Source: Actinomycetota bacterium (lineage in GTDB: Bacteria > Actinomycetota > Acidimicrobiia > Acidimicrobiales > Ilumatobacteraceae). Taken from it: DNA of 59,900 nt. How positions within the stretch are numbered: position 1 is the first letter of the stretch; each line of letters begins with the position of its first letter. Shown here in pieces: positions 16,444 to 24,740 of the stretch. The stretch covers positions 1-59,900 of the forward strand of contig SXUP01000011.1 of the NCBI GenBank assembly GCA_005790505.1. Direction: 5' to 3'. The position numbers and the translations under genes are program-made. The notes beneath the pieces are model-generated. The model saw only the letters and a program-made list of their open reading frames with translations, had not been told where the DNA came from and searched no databases.

Positions 16444-17124
16444 ATGTCCACGCCTCCAAGACCCCTCCATGTGGCCTGCATTATGGACGGAAACGGACGC
16501 TGGGCACGGCGGCGTGGGTTGCCCAGAACCGACGGGCATACCGCTGGAGAAGAGACTCTTGCCACCATCGTGCGCGCCGCTGCCGAGCGCAATGTCGGGT
16601 GGCTGACAGTGTTTGGGTTTTCCACCGAAAATTGGGTGCGACCGCGAACCGAAGTTCGTCACATCTTGTCGCTACATAAAAAACTCTTCGGCCGCATCAC
16701 TGAACTCAACGACAAAAATGCCTCAATTCGATGGATCGGTCGTCCGTTTGATGAGCCTGGTGCTCTGACGCCGGTCTTCATCCAAAAAGCAATCAAAAAG
16801 GCAATCGCCGACACCGCAGGAAATTCAGGATTGGTGGTGACTGTGGCTTTTGATTACGGCAGCCGAGCCGAACTCGTCCGAGCATCCCAGATCGCTTTGC
16901 GTTCCGCAGAGGCAATCACCCCTGACTTATTATCCGCCAATATGTACGACCCCAGTGTCCCGCCAGTAGATGTCGTTGTACGAACCTCGGGCGAAGCCAG
17001 AATCTCAAATTTTTTGCTCTGGCAAATTGCAGGTGCCAAGGTTTACTTCACCGAGCGCACTTGGCCTGATTTCAACGCCTCCGAATTAGATGCTGCAATT
17101 GCACTTGTGAATTCGAACATCTAG
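16444..17124 (+). CDS. uppS: Undecaprenyl diphosphate synthase, catalytic subunit lacking RxG tail
   Basis: cis-Prenyltransferase that adds isopentenyl units to farnesyl diphosphate, making the lipid carrier for cell-wall synthesis. 226 aa against about 250 usual. Catalytic features are present: D15 in MDGNGRWA (14-21), GFSTENW (58-64), AFDYGSRAEL (135-144), RTSGEARISNFLLWQ (180-194) and WPDF (207-210). Two expected features are missing. The chain stops at ALVNSNI, about 20 residues before the usual ERRFGG tail, and WQIAGAKVYF has K199 where the family has Glu (E. coli E213 by memory). The divergent neighbour encodes both missing elements. dinG follows after 2 nt. No Shine-Dalgarno; a TAGTGT box lies 9 nt before the ATG. 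A sequencing frameshift at the 3' end was considered, but no RxG coding sequence follows in another frame before dinG. Confidence 0.93.
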   Translation: MSTPPRPLHVACIMDGNGRWARRRGLPRTDGHTAGEETLATIVRAAAERNVGWLTVFGFSTENWVRPRTEVRHILSLHKKLFGRITELNDKNASIRWIGRPFDEPGALTPVFIQKAIKKAIADTAGNSGLVVTVAFDYGSRAELVRASQIALRSAEAITPDLLSANMYDPSVPPVDVVVRTSGEARISNFLLWQIAGAKVYFTERTWPDFNASELDAAIALVNSNI

Positions 17125-17126
17125 CC

Positions 17127-19010
17127 ATGACACCCAATGCTGGCGAACAAGCCGTGATCGCACTTCACCGTGTCACTGCAAGTCTTGCAGGATCAGAAGA
17201 GCGTCCTGGACAAGACGACATGACACGGGCGATTGCAGACGCATTAGCCCAGAGGCGGCACATCATCGCCCAAGCCGGAACAGGCATCGGAAAATCACTC
17301 GCTTACTTGGTGCCTGCAATCTTGAGTTCAAAAAAAACAGTCGTCGCAACGGCAACAAAAGCGCTCCAAGACCAACTTAATCGACAAGATTTGCCCCAAC
17401 TAGCAAAGCATCTCGGAATCGACTTTTCATGGGCAGTGGTCAAGGGTCGAAACAACTATGTCTGTCTGCAGCGCCTTGACGAACTCCAAAAGACCAACGA
17501 TCAGTTTGACTTTGATGAGTTGAGCGAGCGATCCAAACGCGAAGTCAAAGATGTCATTGCGTGGGCAAAAAAGACAAAAACTGGAGACATGGAAGAACTG
17601 CCAAATGCCGTCCTGGACCGCACGCGGCTTGCCGTCACTGTCCAGAGCGACGAATGTCCAGGAGCTTCAAAGTGCCCGATTGGCGAGCGTTGTTTTGCTG
17701 AAAGAGCTCGTGATAACGCGGCTGCATCTGCTGTCACGGTCGTCAATCTTCATCTCTATGGTCTACACATTGCAGGAGGTGGTGGTCTGTTGCCGGTTCA
17801 CGACATTGTGATTTTTGACGAGGTGCACCAACTTGAGGCAATCATGAGCGACACCGTTGGAGCGCAACTCAATCCAAGCACTTTTGCTGCTTTGGCTGCC
17901 GTGATTCGCCGAATTCTCACAAGTGCCACTACTGACGATCTTCTCAACGCTTCTGACAAACTCAGCGTGGCCCTTTCACCCCACGTCGGCAAAAGACTCT
18001 CCAGCCCCTTGCCCGACTTTGTCGTCACTCCGCTCAATCAAGCCCGCCTTGCTCTCAACGATTTACTCAATGCCTTGCGCAACATCACCTCTGACGACCT
18101 TGACACGAGTCAACGGCGTCAGCGCGCCCAGTCCCAGTGCAACCGACTTGCGGAGCAGATTGACGTTGCCCTTGGAATGGTCAATAACTATGTCGCCTAT
18201 GTGGAAGGATCTCCTGAACGACCTTCTCTGCGCATTAGTCCTCTTAGCGTAGGAAATGTTCTTGACACCGCGGTCTGGCAGGACCATCTCGCAATTCTCA
18301 CAAGTGCCACAGTGCCCATGACGCTCCCGTCTCGGGTGGGTCTGCCCCTCGAACGAACAGATGAAATTAGTGTTGATAGCCCTTTTGACTACGAAAAAAA
18401 TGCACTTCTATATTGCTCACCTGAATTTCCGGATCGCAACTCACGAGAGTTCGAAGAATTCGTACACGACGAACTTGAAGCTCTTATTACAGCGGCCGGT
18501 GGCCGCACGCTGGCGCTTTTCACGAGCAACAAAGCCTTGAACGCGGCAACTGCAGCCTTGCGTTTGCGCGTACCATTTCCGATTCTGACTTCTGCTGAAA
18601 ATACCCGCTCCCAAATGATTAAAATCTTTCTTGAAGATGAAGCATCTTGCATCTTTGCGTCACAATCATTTTTCCAAGGAGTTGACCTCCCTGGTCGAAC
18701 GCTTTCCCTTGTTGTTCTTGACAAACTTCCGTTCCCGCGACCCGACGACCCATTGCTTGAGGCCCGCCGTGACGCCGTTGGCCGCCAGGATAGTTTCGGA
18801 CTTATTGACTTACCCCTCGCCGCCACATCATTGGCTCAAGCTGCGGGCCGACTGATACGCAGTACCACCGATATGGGCGTTGTGGCGGTGCTTGACAGAC
18901 GACTTGCGACGATGAATTATCGCTCCAAATTGCTCGGAGTGATGCCCCCCATGACACGAACTCGCAAGCGTGAAGAAGTCGAAAATTTTTTGCGCCGTAT
19001 CACTCAATGA
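17127..19010 (+). CDS. dinG: DinG/XPD-type ATP-dependent DNA helicase
   Basis: 627 aa SF2 helicase without an exonuclease domain. Walker A is AQAGTGIGKSLAY; the DEVH box is VIFDEVHQLE. Four cysteines, one in NNYVCLQRL and three in ECPGASKC/GERC, form the iron-sulfur cluster site typical of DinG/XPD. C-terminal motifs include SFFQGVDLPG and QAAGRLIRS (motif VI). Unwinds 5'-3' at damaged or R-loop DNA. Starts 2 nt after the uppS stop, so it is in the same transcript. Converges on era. Confidence 0.93.
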   Translation: MTPNAGEQAVIALHRVTASLAGSEERPGQDDMTRAIADALAQRRHIIAQAGTGIGKSLAYLVPAILSSKKTVVATATKALQDQLNRQDLPQLAKHLGIDFSWAVVKGRNNYVCLQRLDELQKTNDQFDFDELSERSKREVKDVIAWAKKTKTGDMEELPNAVLDRTRLAVTVQSDECPGASKCPIGERCFAERARDNAAASAVTVVNLHLYGLHIAGGGGLLPVHDIVIFDEVHQLEAIMSDTVGAQLNPSTFAALAAVIRRILTSATTDDLLNASDKLSVALSPHVGKRLSSPLPDFVVTPLNQARLALNDLLNALRNITSDDLDTSQRRQRAQSQCNRLAEQIDVALGMVNNYVAYVEGSPERPSLRISPLSVGNVLDTAVWQDHLAILTSATVPMTLPSRVGLPLERTDEISVDSPFDYEKNALLYCSPEFPDRNSREFEEFVHDELEALITAAGGRTLALFTSNKALNAATAALRLRVPFPILTSAENTRSQMIKIFLEDEASCIFASQSFFQGVDLPGRTLSLVVLDKLPFPRPDDPLLEARRDAVGRQDSFGLIDLPLAATSLAQAAGRLIRSTTDMGVVAVLDRRLATMNYRSKLLGVMPPMTRTRKREEVENFLRRITQ

Positions 19011-19046
19011 CCGGCATTCGGTCTTTGTCATATTGCAACCCACCCG

Positions 19047-19077
19047 TGAGCCATGAGTATGGGTCACCTGTGGCTCA
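19047..19077. terminator. Inverted repeat between convergent dinG and era
   Basis: TGAGCCA and TGGCTCA form a perfect 7-bp stem around a 17-nt loop, exactly in the 70-bp gap between the converging stops. There is no T-run on either side, so a bidirectional terminator role is tentative. Confidence 0.3.
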
Positions 19078-19080
19078 AGT

Positions 19081-19920
19081 TCAGTAACCCAATTGCCGCA
19101 CCTTTTCGGCGTTGCGCTGCCAATTTTTATCGACCACCACTTTTAGTTCGAGATAAGCACCGTCTGGCATCTGAGCGCGTGCCGCTACTCCGACTTTTTT
19201 CAACAAGTCCCCACTTTTGCCAATCACCATGCCTTTTTGACTTTCACGCTCGACAATAATTTCACATTTCACTAACGGCCATTCCCATTGCGTGACGCGA
19301 GTCGCAATTGAATATGGCAATTCGTCCTCAAGAAGATGTAGCAACTGTTCTCTGACCAGTTCGGCTACCCATTGCGCTTCGGGAGTATCCGTAATCATGC
19401 CATCAGGAAAATATTTTGGTCCGTCTGGCATCCGATCTGACAACTTGGCCAACAACACATCCACCCCTTGTCCGTTTTTAGCCGATACAGGGAAATACTC
19501 TGCTGCACCTAGCGCACCAACGGCTCCTAATTGTGTGAGCACTTTGGACGGCGAAGCACGATCAGTTTTGTTGACAATAACGAAGGCCTTTGAAATGTCA
19601 ATTCGATCGGCAACCCATCGATCACCACGCCCAAATGGTTCGGTTGCATCAATCAAGAGGCACACGACGTCAACATCATCTGCGCCGTCGAGGGCCGTGG
19701 CATTTACACGCTCTCCAAGAGCGCTCACGGGCTTATGAATTCCAGGAGTGTCAACAAATACAATCTGAGTATCGCCACGGTTCCAGACGCCCCTGATGCG
19801 GGTGCGAGTGGTTTGGGGCTTATTGGACACAATGCTGACTTTTTCTCCACAAATCGCATTTAGAAGGGTGGATTTTCCGACATTGGGTCGCCCCACAAAA
19901 GTCACAAAGCCGCTTCGCAT
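19081..19920 (-). CDS. era: GTPase Era
   Basis: 279 aa. GTPase domain with G1 GRPNVGKST, G3 DTPGIH and G4 NKTD, followed by a KH RNA-binding domain around VIGKSGDLLKKVG. Era binds the 3' end of 16S rRNA and assists 30S assembly. It lies 18 nt downstream of an acyl-CoA synthetase gene on the same strand, so it may be read from that gene's promoter. Confidence 0.96.
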   Translation of the reverse strand: MRSGFVTFVGRPNVGKSTLLNAICGEKVSIVSNKPQTTRTRIRGVWNRGDTQIVFVDTPGIHKPVSALGERVNATALDGADDVDVVCLLIDATEPFGRGDRWVADRIDISKAFVIVNKTDRASPSKVLTQLGAVGALGAAEYFPVSAKNGQGVDVLLAKLSDRMPDGPKYFPDGMITDTPEAQWVAELVREQLLHLLEDELPYSIATRVTQWEWPLVKCEIIVERESQKGMVIGKSGDLLKKVGVAARAQMPDGAYLELKVVVDKNWQRNAEKVRQLGY

Positions 19921-19938
19921 CCTTTTAGGCTACTGAAC

Positions 19939-21498
19939 TCAAACTTGGCTTGAGCGTCCCTCCCAAAACGGACTTCGCAACTCGCGCTTTAAAATCTTGC
20001 CCGAACCAGTTTTTGGCAACTCTTCAGACCACGACAGTGAGCGGGGAATTTTGTAGCTTGCCAGGTGCACCCGAGTGTGGGCATTGACGTCTTGCTCGGT
20101 CAAAGCAGAGCCAGGTCTTTTTACAACCACTGCATGAACCAATTCGCCCCACTCATCACTCGGAATTCCAAAAACAGCAGCTTCGTAAATATCTGGGTGA
20201 TTCTCCAAAACAGCCTCAATTTCGGCTGGATAGACGTTCATTCCCCCAGAAATAATCATGTCTTTTTTGCGGTCACAAATATAAAAATATCCCTCTTCGT
20301 CGCGATATGCAATGTCGCCAACCGTTTGATATCCATCTCTTCGATCAGCCATGTATTTATCGTGCTGCTTGTAATAATCTGCAAATACTGAAGGACTTTT
20401 GACGAATAATTCACCCGGGTTATCAGGTCCGAATCCAATAACTTCGTTGCCCTCGTCATCGAAGAGTTTGATCTCGACCATCGGTGATGGCTTGCCGCAC
20501 GAGCCAGGCTTGCGTAACTGATCCTCTGGACGAAGCACGCAATTGACTCCGAGTTCAGTGCTTCCATAGACCTCAAACAGTGAATCTGCTGGGAAATCAG
20601 CAAGATACATCTTTTTGAGCGTGAAACTCCATGGGGCTGCATTGGCAATCATGATCCGCATAGAACTTCGATCAAATTTTTCCTTTACCTGTGAATCAAG
20701 ATTACATACCATTCGAATCGGAGTTGGAGCGCTAAAAGTTGAAGTTGCCTTATAGGCGTCAACCAGCCTCAACCAATCAACAGGCTCAAACTTGCGTTGT
20801 AAAACAACGGTTTGCCCCATCGCTTGCGCAGTCACCATGAACCCGCCAGGTCCACTGTGATAAAGCGGTCCGGTCGTGATGTAAACATCTTCCGTGGAAT
20901 AACCAATATGGGCCAACAAAGCTGCCCCTTGCTCTGCTGAGCCCGAGGATGTTCGTAACGCACCTTTGGGCTTGCCCGTTGTTCCAGATGTGTAGATCAT
21001 CGTCCCGCCTGGTTCTCGATCGAGTGGGATAGACGGCTCATCACTTGATGCATGCAACATCAAATCATCTGCTGAGTTCATTCCGCTCGGGGCGATCCCA
21101 TCAAAAACAAGTATTTGTTTTACCTTGGGCAGTTGATCACGAATTCGCACGAAAGTATTGGCGTACTCGGCATCAACAAAGACGACCGTCGCATCAGAAT
21201 GATCTGTGACATAGGCCGCCTCGTCGTCTGACAGTCGATAATTCAATGGAACAGCAGTAACGCCTAATTTTCTTGTCGCATTGATCATGATCACGATCCC
21301 AATCGAGTTCGGCCCGCACCAAACCATTTTGGTTCCCTCCTCAGCGGCACCAGAGCCCAATAAAACATTCGCCAACTTGTTGGCTTGAATATTCAACTCA
21401 GACCATGTCAGAACTCGAAGCGGTGCATTGGGTCGGTCGTCGATTACTGCAACTTTTTGGGGCTGCAATTGGGCATAAGTGCTCAGGAAGTCAGGCAT
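19939..21498 (-). CDS. Acyl-CoA synthetase (AMP-forming)
   Basis: 519 aa ANL-superfamily ligase activating a carboxylic acid as acyl-AMP and then acyl-CoA. Core motifs: TMIYTSGTTGKPKG (P loop), YGSTELGVNC (A5), and the C-terminal lid with DRKKDMIISGGMNVYPAE and the catalytic Lys in PKTGSGKILKREL. Substrate is not readable; the neighbouring MaoC hydratase, second ligase and acyl-CoA dehydrogenase suggest a fatty acid or other side-chain catabolic set. Divergent from the MaoC gene. An AGGA element lies 10 nt before the ATG. Confidence 0.9.
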   Translation of the reverse strand: MPDFLSTYAQLQPQKVAVIDDRPNAPLRVLTWSELNIQANKLANVLLGSGAAEEGTKMVWCGPNSIGIVIMINATRKLGVTAVPLNYRLSDDEAAYVTDHSDATVVFVDAEYANTFVRIRDQLPKVKQILVFDGIAPSGMNSADDLMLHASSDEPSIPLDREPGGTMIYTSGTTGKPKGALRTSSGSAEQGAALLAHIGYSTEDVYITTGPLYHSGPGGFMVTAQAMGQTVVLQRKFEPVDWLRLVDAYKATSTFSAPTPIRMVCNLDSQVKEKFDRSSMRIMIANAAPWSFTLKKMYLADFPADSLFEVYGSTELGVNCVLRPEDQLRKPGSCGKPSPMVEIKLFDDEGNEVIGFGPDNPGELFVKSPSVFADYYKQHDKYMADRRDGYQTVGDIAYRDEEGYFYICDRKKDMIISGGMNVYPAEIEAVLENHPDIYEAAVFGIPSDEWGELVHAVVVKRPGSALTEQDVNAHTRVHLASYKIPRSLSWSEELPKTGSGKILKRELRSPFWEGRSSQV

Positions 21499-21584
21499 AG
21501 GGGTATTTCCTAGCAGACTTTTGACTACTCAACGAACAAACTGCCAATTTTTTGGGAATCCCAGTTTCGTGGCAGACTCAAGAG

Positions 21585-22043
21585 ATGACCTCAAGAAGCA
21601 TCAACGGAACAGCAGAACTCAAAAAACTTGTCGGGCGACATCTTGGCTACTCCGAGTATGAGACCATAACGCAAGAGCAAGTAAACATATTCGCCGACGC
21701 CACGGGCGACCACCAGTGGATTCACATTGATGTTGAGCGGGCAACAGCCGGCCCATTTGGTGGGCCAATCGCCCACGGATACCTCACTCTCTCTCTGGGT
21801 CCAGTTCTTCTGCCTCAAATTTTTACAGTCAGTGGATTTTCAATGGGAGTCAATTACGGCTGCAATAAAGTTCGGTTCCCGTCGCCCGTGCCCGTTGGTT
21901 CTTCTCTTCGGGCCGGAGTCAAATTACTGAATGTTGAAGAAATCGCCAACGGTGTGCAAGTAACACTTGAGACCACTTTCGAGGTCAAGGACTCAGCGAA
22001 GCCATCCTGTGTGGCCGAGGTTATTTTTCGTTACTACGTCTAA
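21585..22043 (+). CDS. MaoC-like (R)-specific enoyl-CoA hydratase
   Basis: About 152 aa from the ATG at 21585 (MTSRSING); an in-frame ATG at 21552 would add 11 unconserved residues. Single hot-dog MaoC domain with the hydratase-2 motif FADATGDHQWIHID, where D42 and H47 are the likely catalytic pair, then GPIAHGYLTLSL. Such enzymes hydrate trans-2-enoyl-CoA in beta-oxidation or supply (R)-hydroxyacyl groups. Its stop overlaps the opposing LLM gene stop by 4 nt. Confidence 0.88.
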   Translation: MTSRSINGTAELKKLVGRHLGYSEYETITQEQVNIFADATGDHQWIHIDVERATAGPFGGPIAHGYLTLSLGPVLLPQIFTVSGFSMGVNYGCNKVRFPSPVPVGSSLRAGVKLLNVEEIANGVQVTLETTFEVKDSAKPSCVAEVIFRYYV

Positions 22044-23014
22044 CGAAAATTTGAAATTACCTTTTGCGCAAACAATTCAATTGTTTGCGTTGATGGATAG
22101 TCGGGACACCACGGAATGAATCCAGTGCAACCTGCGGCCAGGTAACGCGCAATTTTCTCACTTACCTGCTCTGGTGTGCCGACTAACGCTTTTTCACGCC
22201 AAACTTCCAGCGATTCACCGGACATGCTGCGCGAACCTGCCGCCACAATTTCTTTTTCGGTTTCGCGAATGAAAACTTCACTTGATACGGTCTTTCGGAT
22301 CTCGGCCTCATCACGACCCACAACCTTGCAATGTTCCTGCAGAATTGCCCTTTTTTTTGTGAACTCCTCCACAGAACTTCCAAAATTAGAGACATCGGCA
22401 TGTTGGGCCACGACTCGCAATGTGAGTTGCTCGCCACCTCCGCCAATCCAAATTGGTGGGTGTGGTGTTTGCAGTGGCTTTGGATCACAGTTGCCACGTA
22501 TCAACTTGTAGTGCTTGCCGTCATAGTTGGTTTCTGCGTTCGTCCACATTGACTTCACAATCTCAACGCTCTCTTTGAGCATTCCAATCCGATCTGAGGG
22601 TTTATGAAATTCAAACCCATAACCCTTGTACTCATTTTCATACCAGCCAGCGCCGATACCCCAGTCCAGTCGACCGCCAGATATCACATCAACTGTTGAC
22701 GTAATCTTTGCCAACAGGGATGGATTGCGATAACTGTTGCAGCCAACCATTTGACCAAGGCGAATGCGACTTGTTCGTTGACTAATCGCCGCCATTGTTG
22801 TCCAGCATTCAAAGACGGCCTCATGCGCTGGAATCGGCACATTATGAAAATGGTCGTAAACCCAAATGGAGTCAAACCCAAGTTCCTCGGCCTTGATGGC
22901 GATTTCAACGGCCCTATTCCATTTGTTAGCGGCACCTTCGATACCAGCGAGTTCCATTTTCCAGCCTTGCGGTACAAATACCCCAAACAAGGGCTTGTGG
23001 TCATAAATTGTCAT
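22040..23014 (-). CDS. LLM-class flavin/F420-dependent oxidoreductase
   Basis: 324 aa luciferase-like TIM barrel. Typical segments are LGFDSIWVYDHF near the N terminus, RIRLGQMVGCNSYRNPSLLAK, the SGGRLDWGIGAGWYENEY loop that binds the cofactor, and PPIWIGGGGEQ. In Actinobacteria this class mostly uses coenzyme F420, often for redox steps in lipid or xenobiotic breakdown, but the sequence alone does not exclude FMN. Divergent from the second acyl-CoA ligase; a TAGCGT box 6 nt before the ATG suggests a leaderless transcript. Confidence 0.88.
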   Translation of the reverse strand: MTIYDHKPLFGVFVPQGWKMELAGIEGAANKWNRAVEIAIKAEELGFDSIWVYDHFHNVPIPAHEAVFECWTTMAAISQRTSRIRLGQMVGCNSYRNPSLLAKITSTVDVISGGRLDWGIGAGWYENEYKGYGFEFHKPSDRIGMLKESVEIVKSMWTNAETNYDGKHYKLIRGNCDPKPLQTPHPPIWIGGGGEQLTLRVVAQHADVSNFGSSVEEFTKKRAILQEHCKVVGRDEAEIRKTVSSEVFIRETEKEIVAAGSRSMSGESLEVWREKALVGTPEQVSEKIARYLAAGCTGFIPWCPDYPSTQTIELFAQKVISNFR

Positions 23015-23020
23015 GTCGCT

Positions 23021-23026
23021 ACGCTA
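23021..23026 (-). promoter_or_regulatory. Candidate -10 box, leaderless LLM oxidoreductase
   Basis: TAGCGT ends 6 nt before the ATG, and no Shine-Dalgarno is visible. Confidence 0.42.
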
Positions 23027-23078
23027 CGCCGTCATTGACCAAGAGCACCTCCATAGCGGATCTATTCCATGCCTTGAT

Positions 23079-23084
23079 TACTCT
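23079..23084 (+). promoter_or_regulatory. Candidate -10 box, leaderless acyl-CoA synthetase
   Basis: TACTCT ends 6 nt before the ATG at 23091. This supports that ATG over an upstream in-frame start that would overlap the divergent LLM gene. Confidence 0.42.
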
Positions 23085-23090
23085 TTCCCA

Positions 23091-24740
23091 ATGTCTTTGA
23101 TGGCAAATATGCCTATTGCCCAAGTAAATGTCGCCGAACTGCATGAAGCAATTTCGGCTATGCAACCCGACAAAGAATGTTTGATTTTTCGTGACAGAAG
23201 ATTCACTTGGTCGCAGGTCACAAACCGAACGAGACGCCTAGCCAATTACCTGATCTCTCAAAACCTCGGATGTCATACGGAGCGTGAGAATTTATTGGGT
23301 CATCAATCTGGACAAGACCATTTAGCGATCTATTTACATAATGGCAACGAATATCTAGAGACGATGCTCGGGGCGCTTAAAGCCCGCGTTGCGCCCTTCA
23401 ATGTAAATTATCGTTACGTCGCTCAGGAGCTGACATACCTACTCAATGATTCTCAGGCAACTGCGATTGTCGTCCATTCTCAGTTCGCCCCGCTGTTGAC
23501 AGAAGTTCTTCCTAGTCTTGAGCGACTACGCGTCATCATCCAGGTTCGTGATGACAGCAGTAACGAACTAATCCCCGGTGCGGTGTGGTACGAAGATGCC
23601 CTATCCCGATCATCTGCAAAAAAGCCTGACGTTGTTTGGAGCGGTGATGATTTATACATCTTGTACACGGGTGGCACTACAGGAATGCCAAAGGGTGTTT
23701 TATGGCGCAACGCCGATGCCCTGACGGAATGTTTTGGTGGATCAAAGACGGCCTCGACGATTGAGGATTTCCTGGCGGAGGCAAACACGGGACTTCGCGC
23801 CATTGCATCACCACCATTTATGCATGGAGCAGGACACTGGGTTAGCTTTCGCATTTGGAACGGTGGGGGCACCGTAATTGTGCAATCGATACCTGAACGA
23901 CTCGACCCTCACGACATCTGGAGTCTGATTGAAAAAGAAAAAGCCAACTTTTTGCTGATTGTCGGAGATGCTTTTGCGCGGCCTTTGCTTGATGGTCTGG
24001 TGAATCGGTCGTACGATTTGAGTTCGCTGCTCTCAATTCTTTCCGGTGGCGCACCTTTGTCAGCCCATCTAAAACAAGAGTTTCAAAGTCACCTCCCGTC
24101 GGTCATCGTGATTGATGGTCTGGGCTCCTCCGAGGCTGGGGGCCAACTTGCTCAAGTCACGGCCGGAGGCAAAGCCACGACAGGAACATTCGCACTATCG
24201 GATCAAAATCACATCCTGTCGGAGGATCTTGGTCGCGTACTGGAGCCTGGTCATTCTGAATTGGGATGGCTTGCCAAAAGTGGTCGTCTAGCACTGGGTT
24301 ATTTCGGGGATGCAGAAAAAACTGCTCGTACATACCCAGTCATTGACGGGGTTCGCTACGCAGTTCCTGGCGATCGCGCCAAGGTCACTGCCGACCTTTT
24401 GGTTGAACTCCACGGGCGTGATTCAGTCACCATCAACTCAGGAGGCGAGAAAATTTTTGCCGAAGAAGTGGAGGCCGCCATCAAGGGACACGCCAGTATC
24501 TATGACTGCGTTGTTGCTGGTCGTCCAAGCGATCGCTGGGGTAACGAGGTTGTTGCTGTCGTTCGGCTTCGTTCGGGACACACTGCTGATGCCGCAGCGT
24601 TAAAAGAACATGCAGCGCAGTACATTGCGCGCTACAAATTGCCAAAGGCATTCGTGTTCGTGGACGAGATCGTTCGTTCGCCATCTGGCAAGGCTGATTA
24701 CCGATGGGCTAAACAAATTGCGAGTGAGACCCAAGGGTAG
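23091..24740 (+). CDS. Acyl-CoA synthetase, FadD19/FadD17-like
   Basis: About 549 aa from the ATG at 23091 (MSLMANMPIAQ); the same frame is open to 23013 but would collide with the divergent LLM gene. ANL ligase motifs: LYTGGTTGMPKGVLWRN, typical of the mycobacterial FadD17/FadD19 steroid side-chain ligases, GLGSSEAG, and the lid NSGGEKIFAEEVEAAI with the catalytic Lys in SPSGKADYRW. The GGTTGMPKG signature and the LLM and dehydrogenase neighbours suggest sterol or branched-chain acid activation; that is inference. The stop abuts the stop of the opposing acyl-CoA dehydrogenase with no gap. Confidence 0.88.
   Translation: MSLMANMPIAQVNVAELHEAISAMQPDKECLIFRDRRFTWSQVTNRTRRLANYLISQNLGCHTERENLLGHQSGQDHLAIYLHNGNEYLETMLGALKARVAPFNVNYRYVAQELTYLLNDSQATAIVVHSQFAPLLTEVLPSLERLRVIIQVRDDSSNELIPGAVWYEDALSRSSAKKPDVVWSGDDLYILYTGGTTGMPKGVLWRNADALTECFGGSKTASTIEDFLAEANTGLRAIASPPFMHGAGHWVSFRIWNGGGTVIVQSIPERLDPHDIWSLIEKEKANFLLIVGDAFARPLLDGLVNRSYDLSSLLSILSGGAPLSAHLKQEFQSHLPSVIVIDGLGSSEAGGQLAQVTAGGKATTGTFALSDQNHILSEDLGRVLEPGHSELGWLAKSGRLALGYFGDAEKTARTYPVIDGVRYAVPGDRAKVTADLLVELHGRDSVTINSGGEKIFAEEVEAAIKGHASIYDCVVAGRPSDRWGNEVVAVVRLRSGHTADAAALKEHAAQYIARYKLPKAFVFVDEIVRSPSGKADYRWAKQIASETQG

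Noticed and set aside
17050-17130. Frameshift explanation for the missing UppS C terminus
   Set aside because: The sequence between the uppS stop and dinG is only 2 nt, and no RxG-encoding frame is visible; the reading frame of dinG follows cleanly.
23013-23090. Longer N terminus for the acyl-CoA synthetase at 23091
   Set aside because: It would overlap the start of the divergent LLM gene and adds residues unlike the family; a TACTCT box supports 23091.
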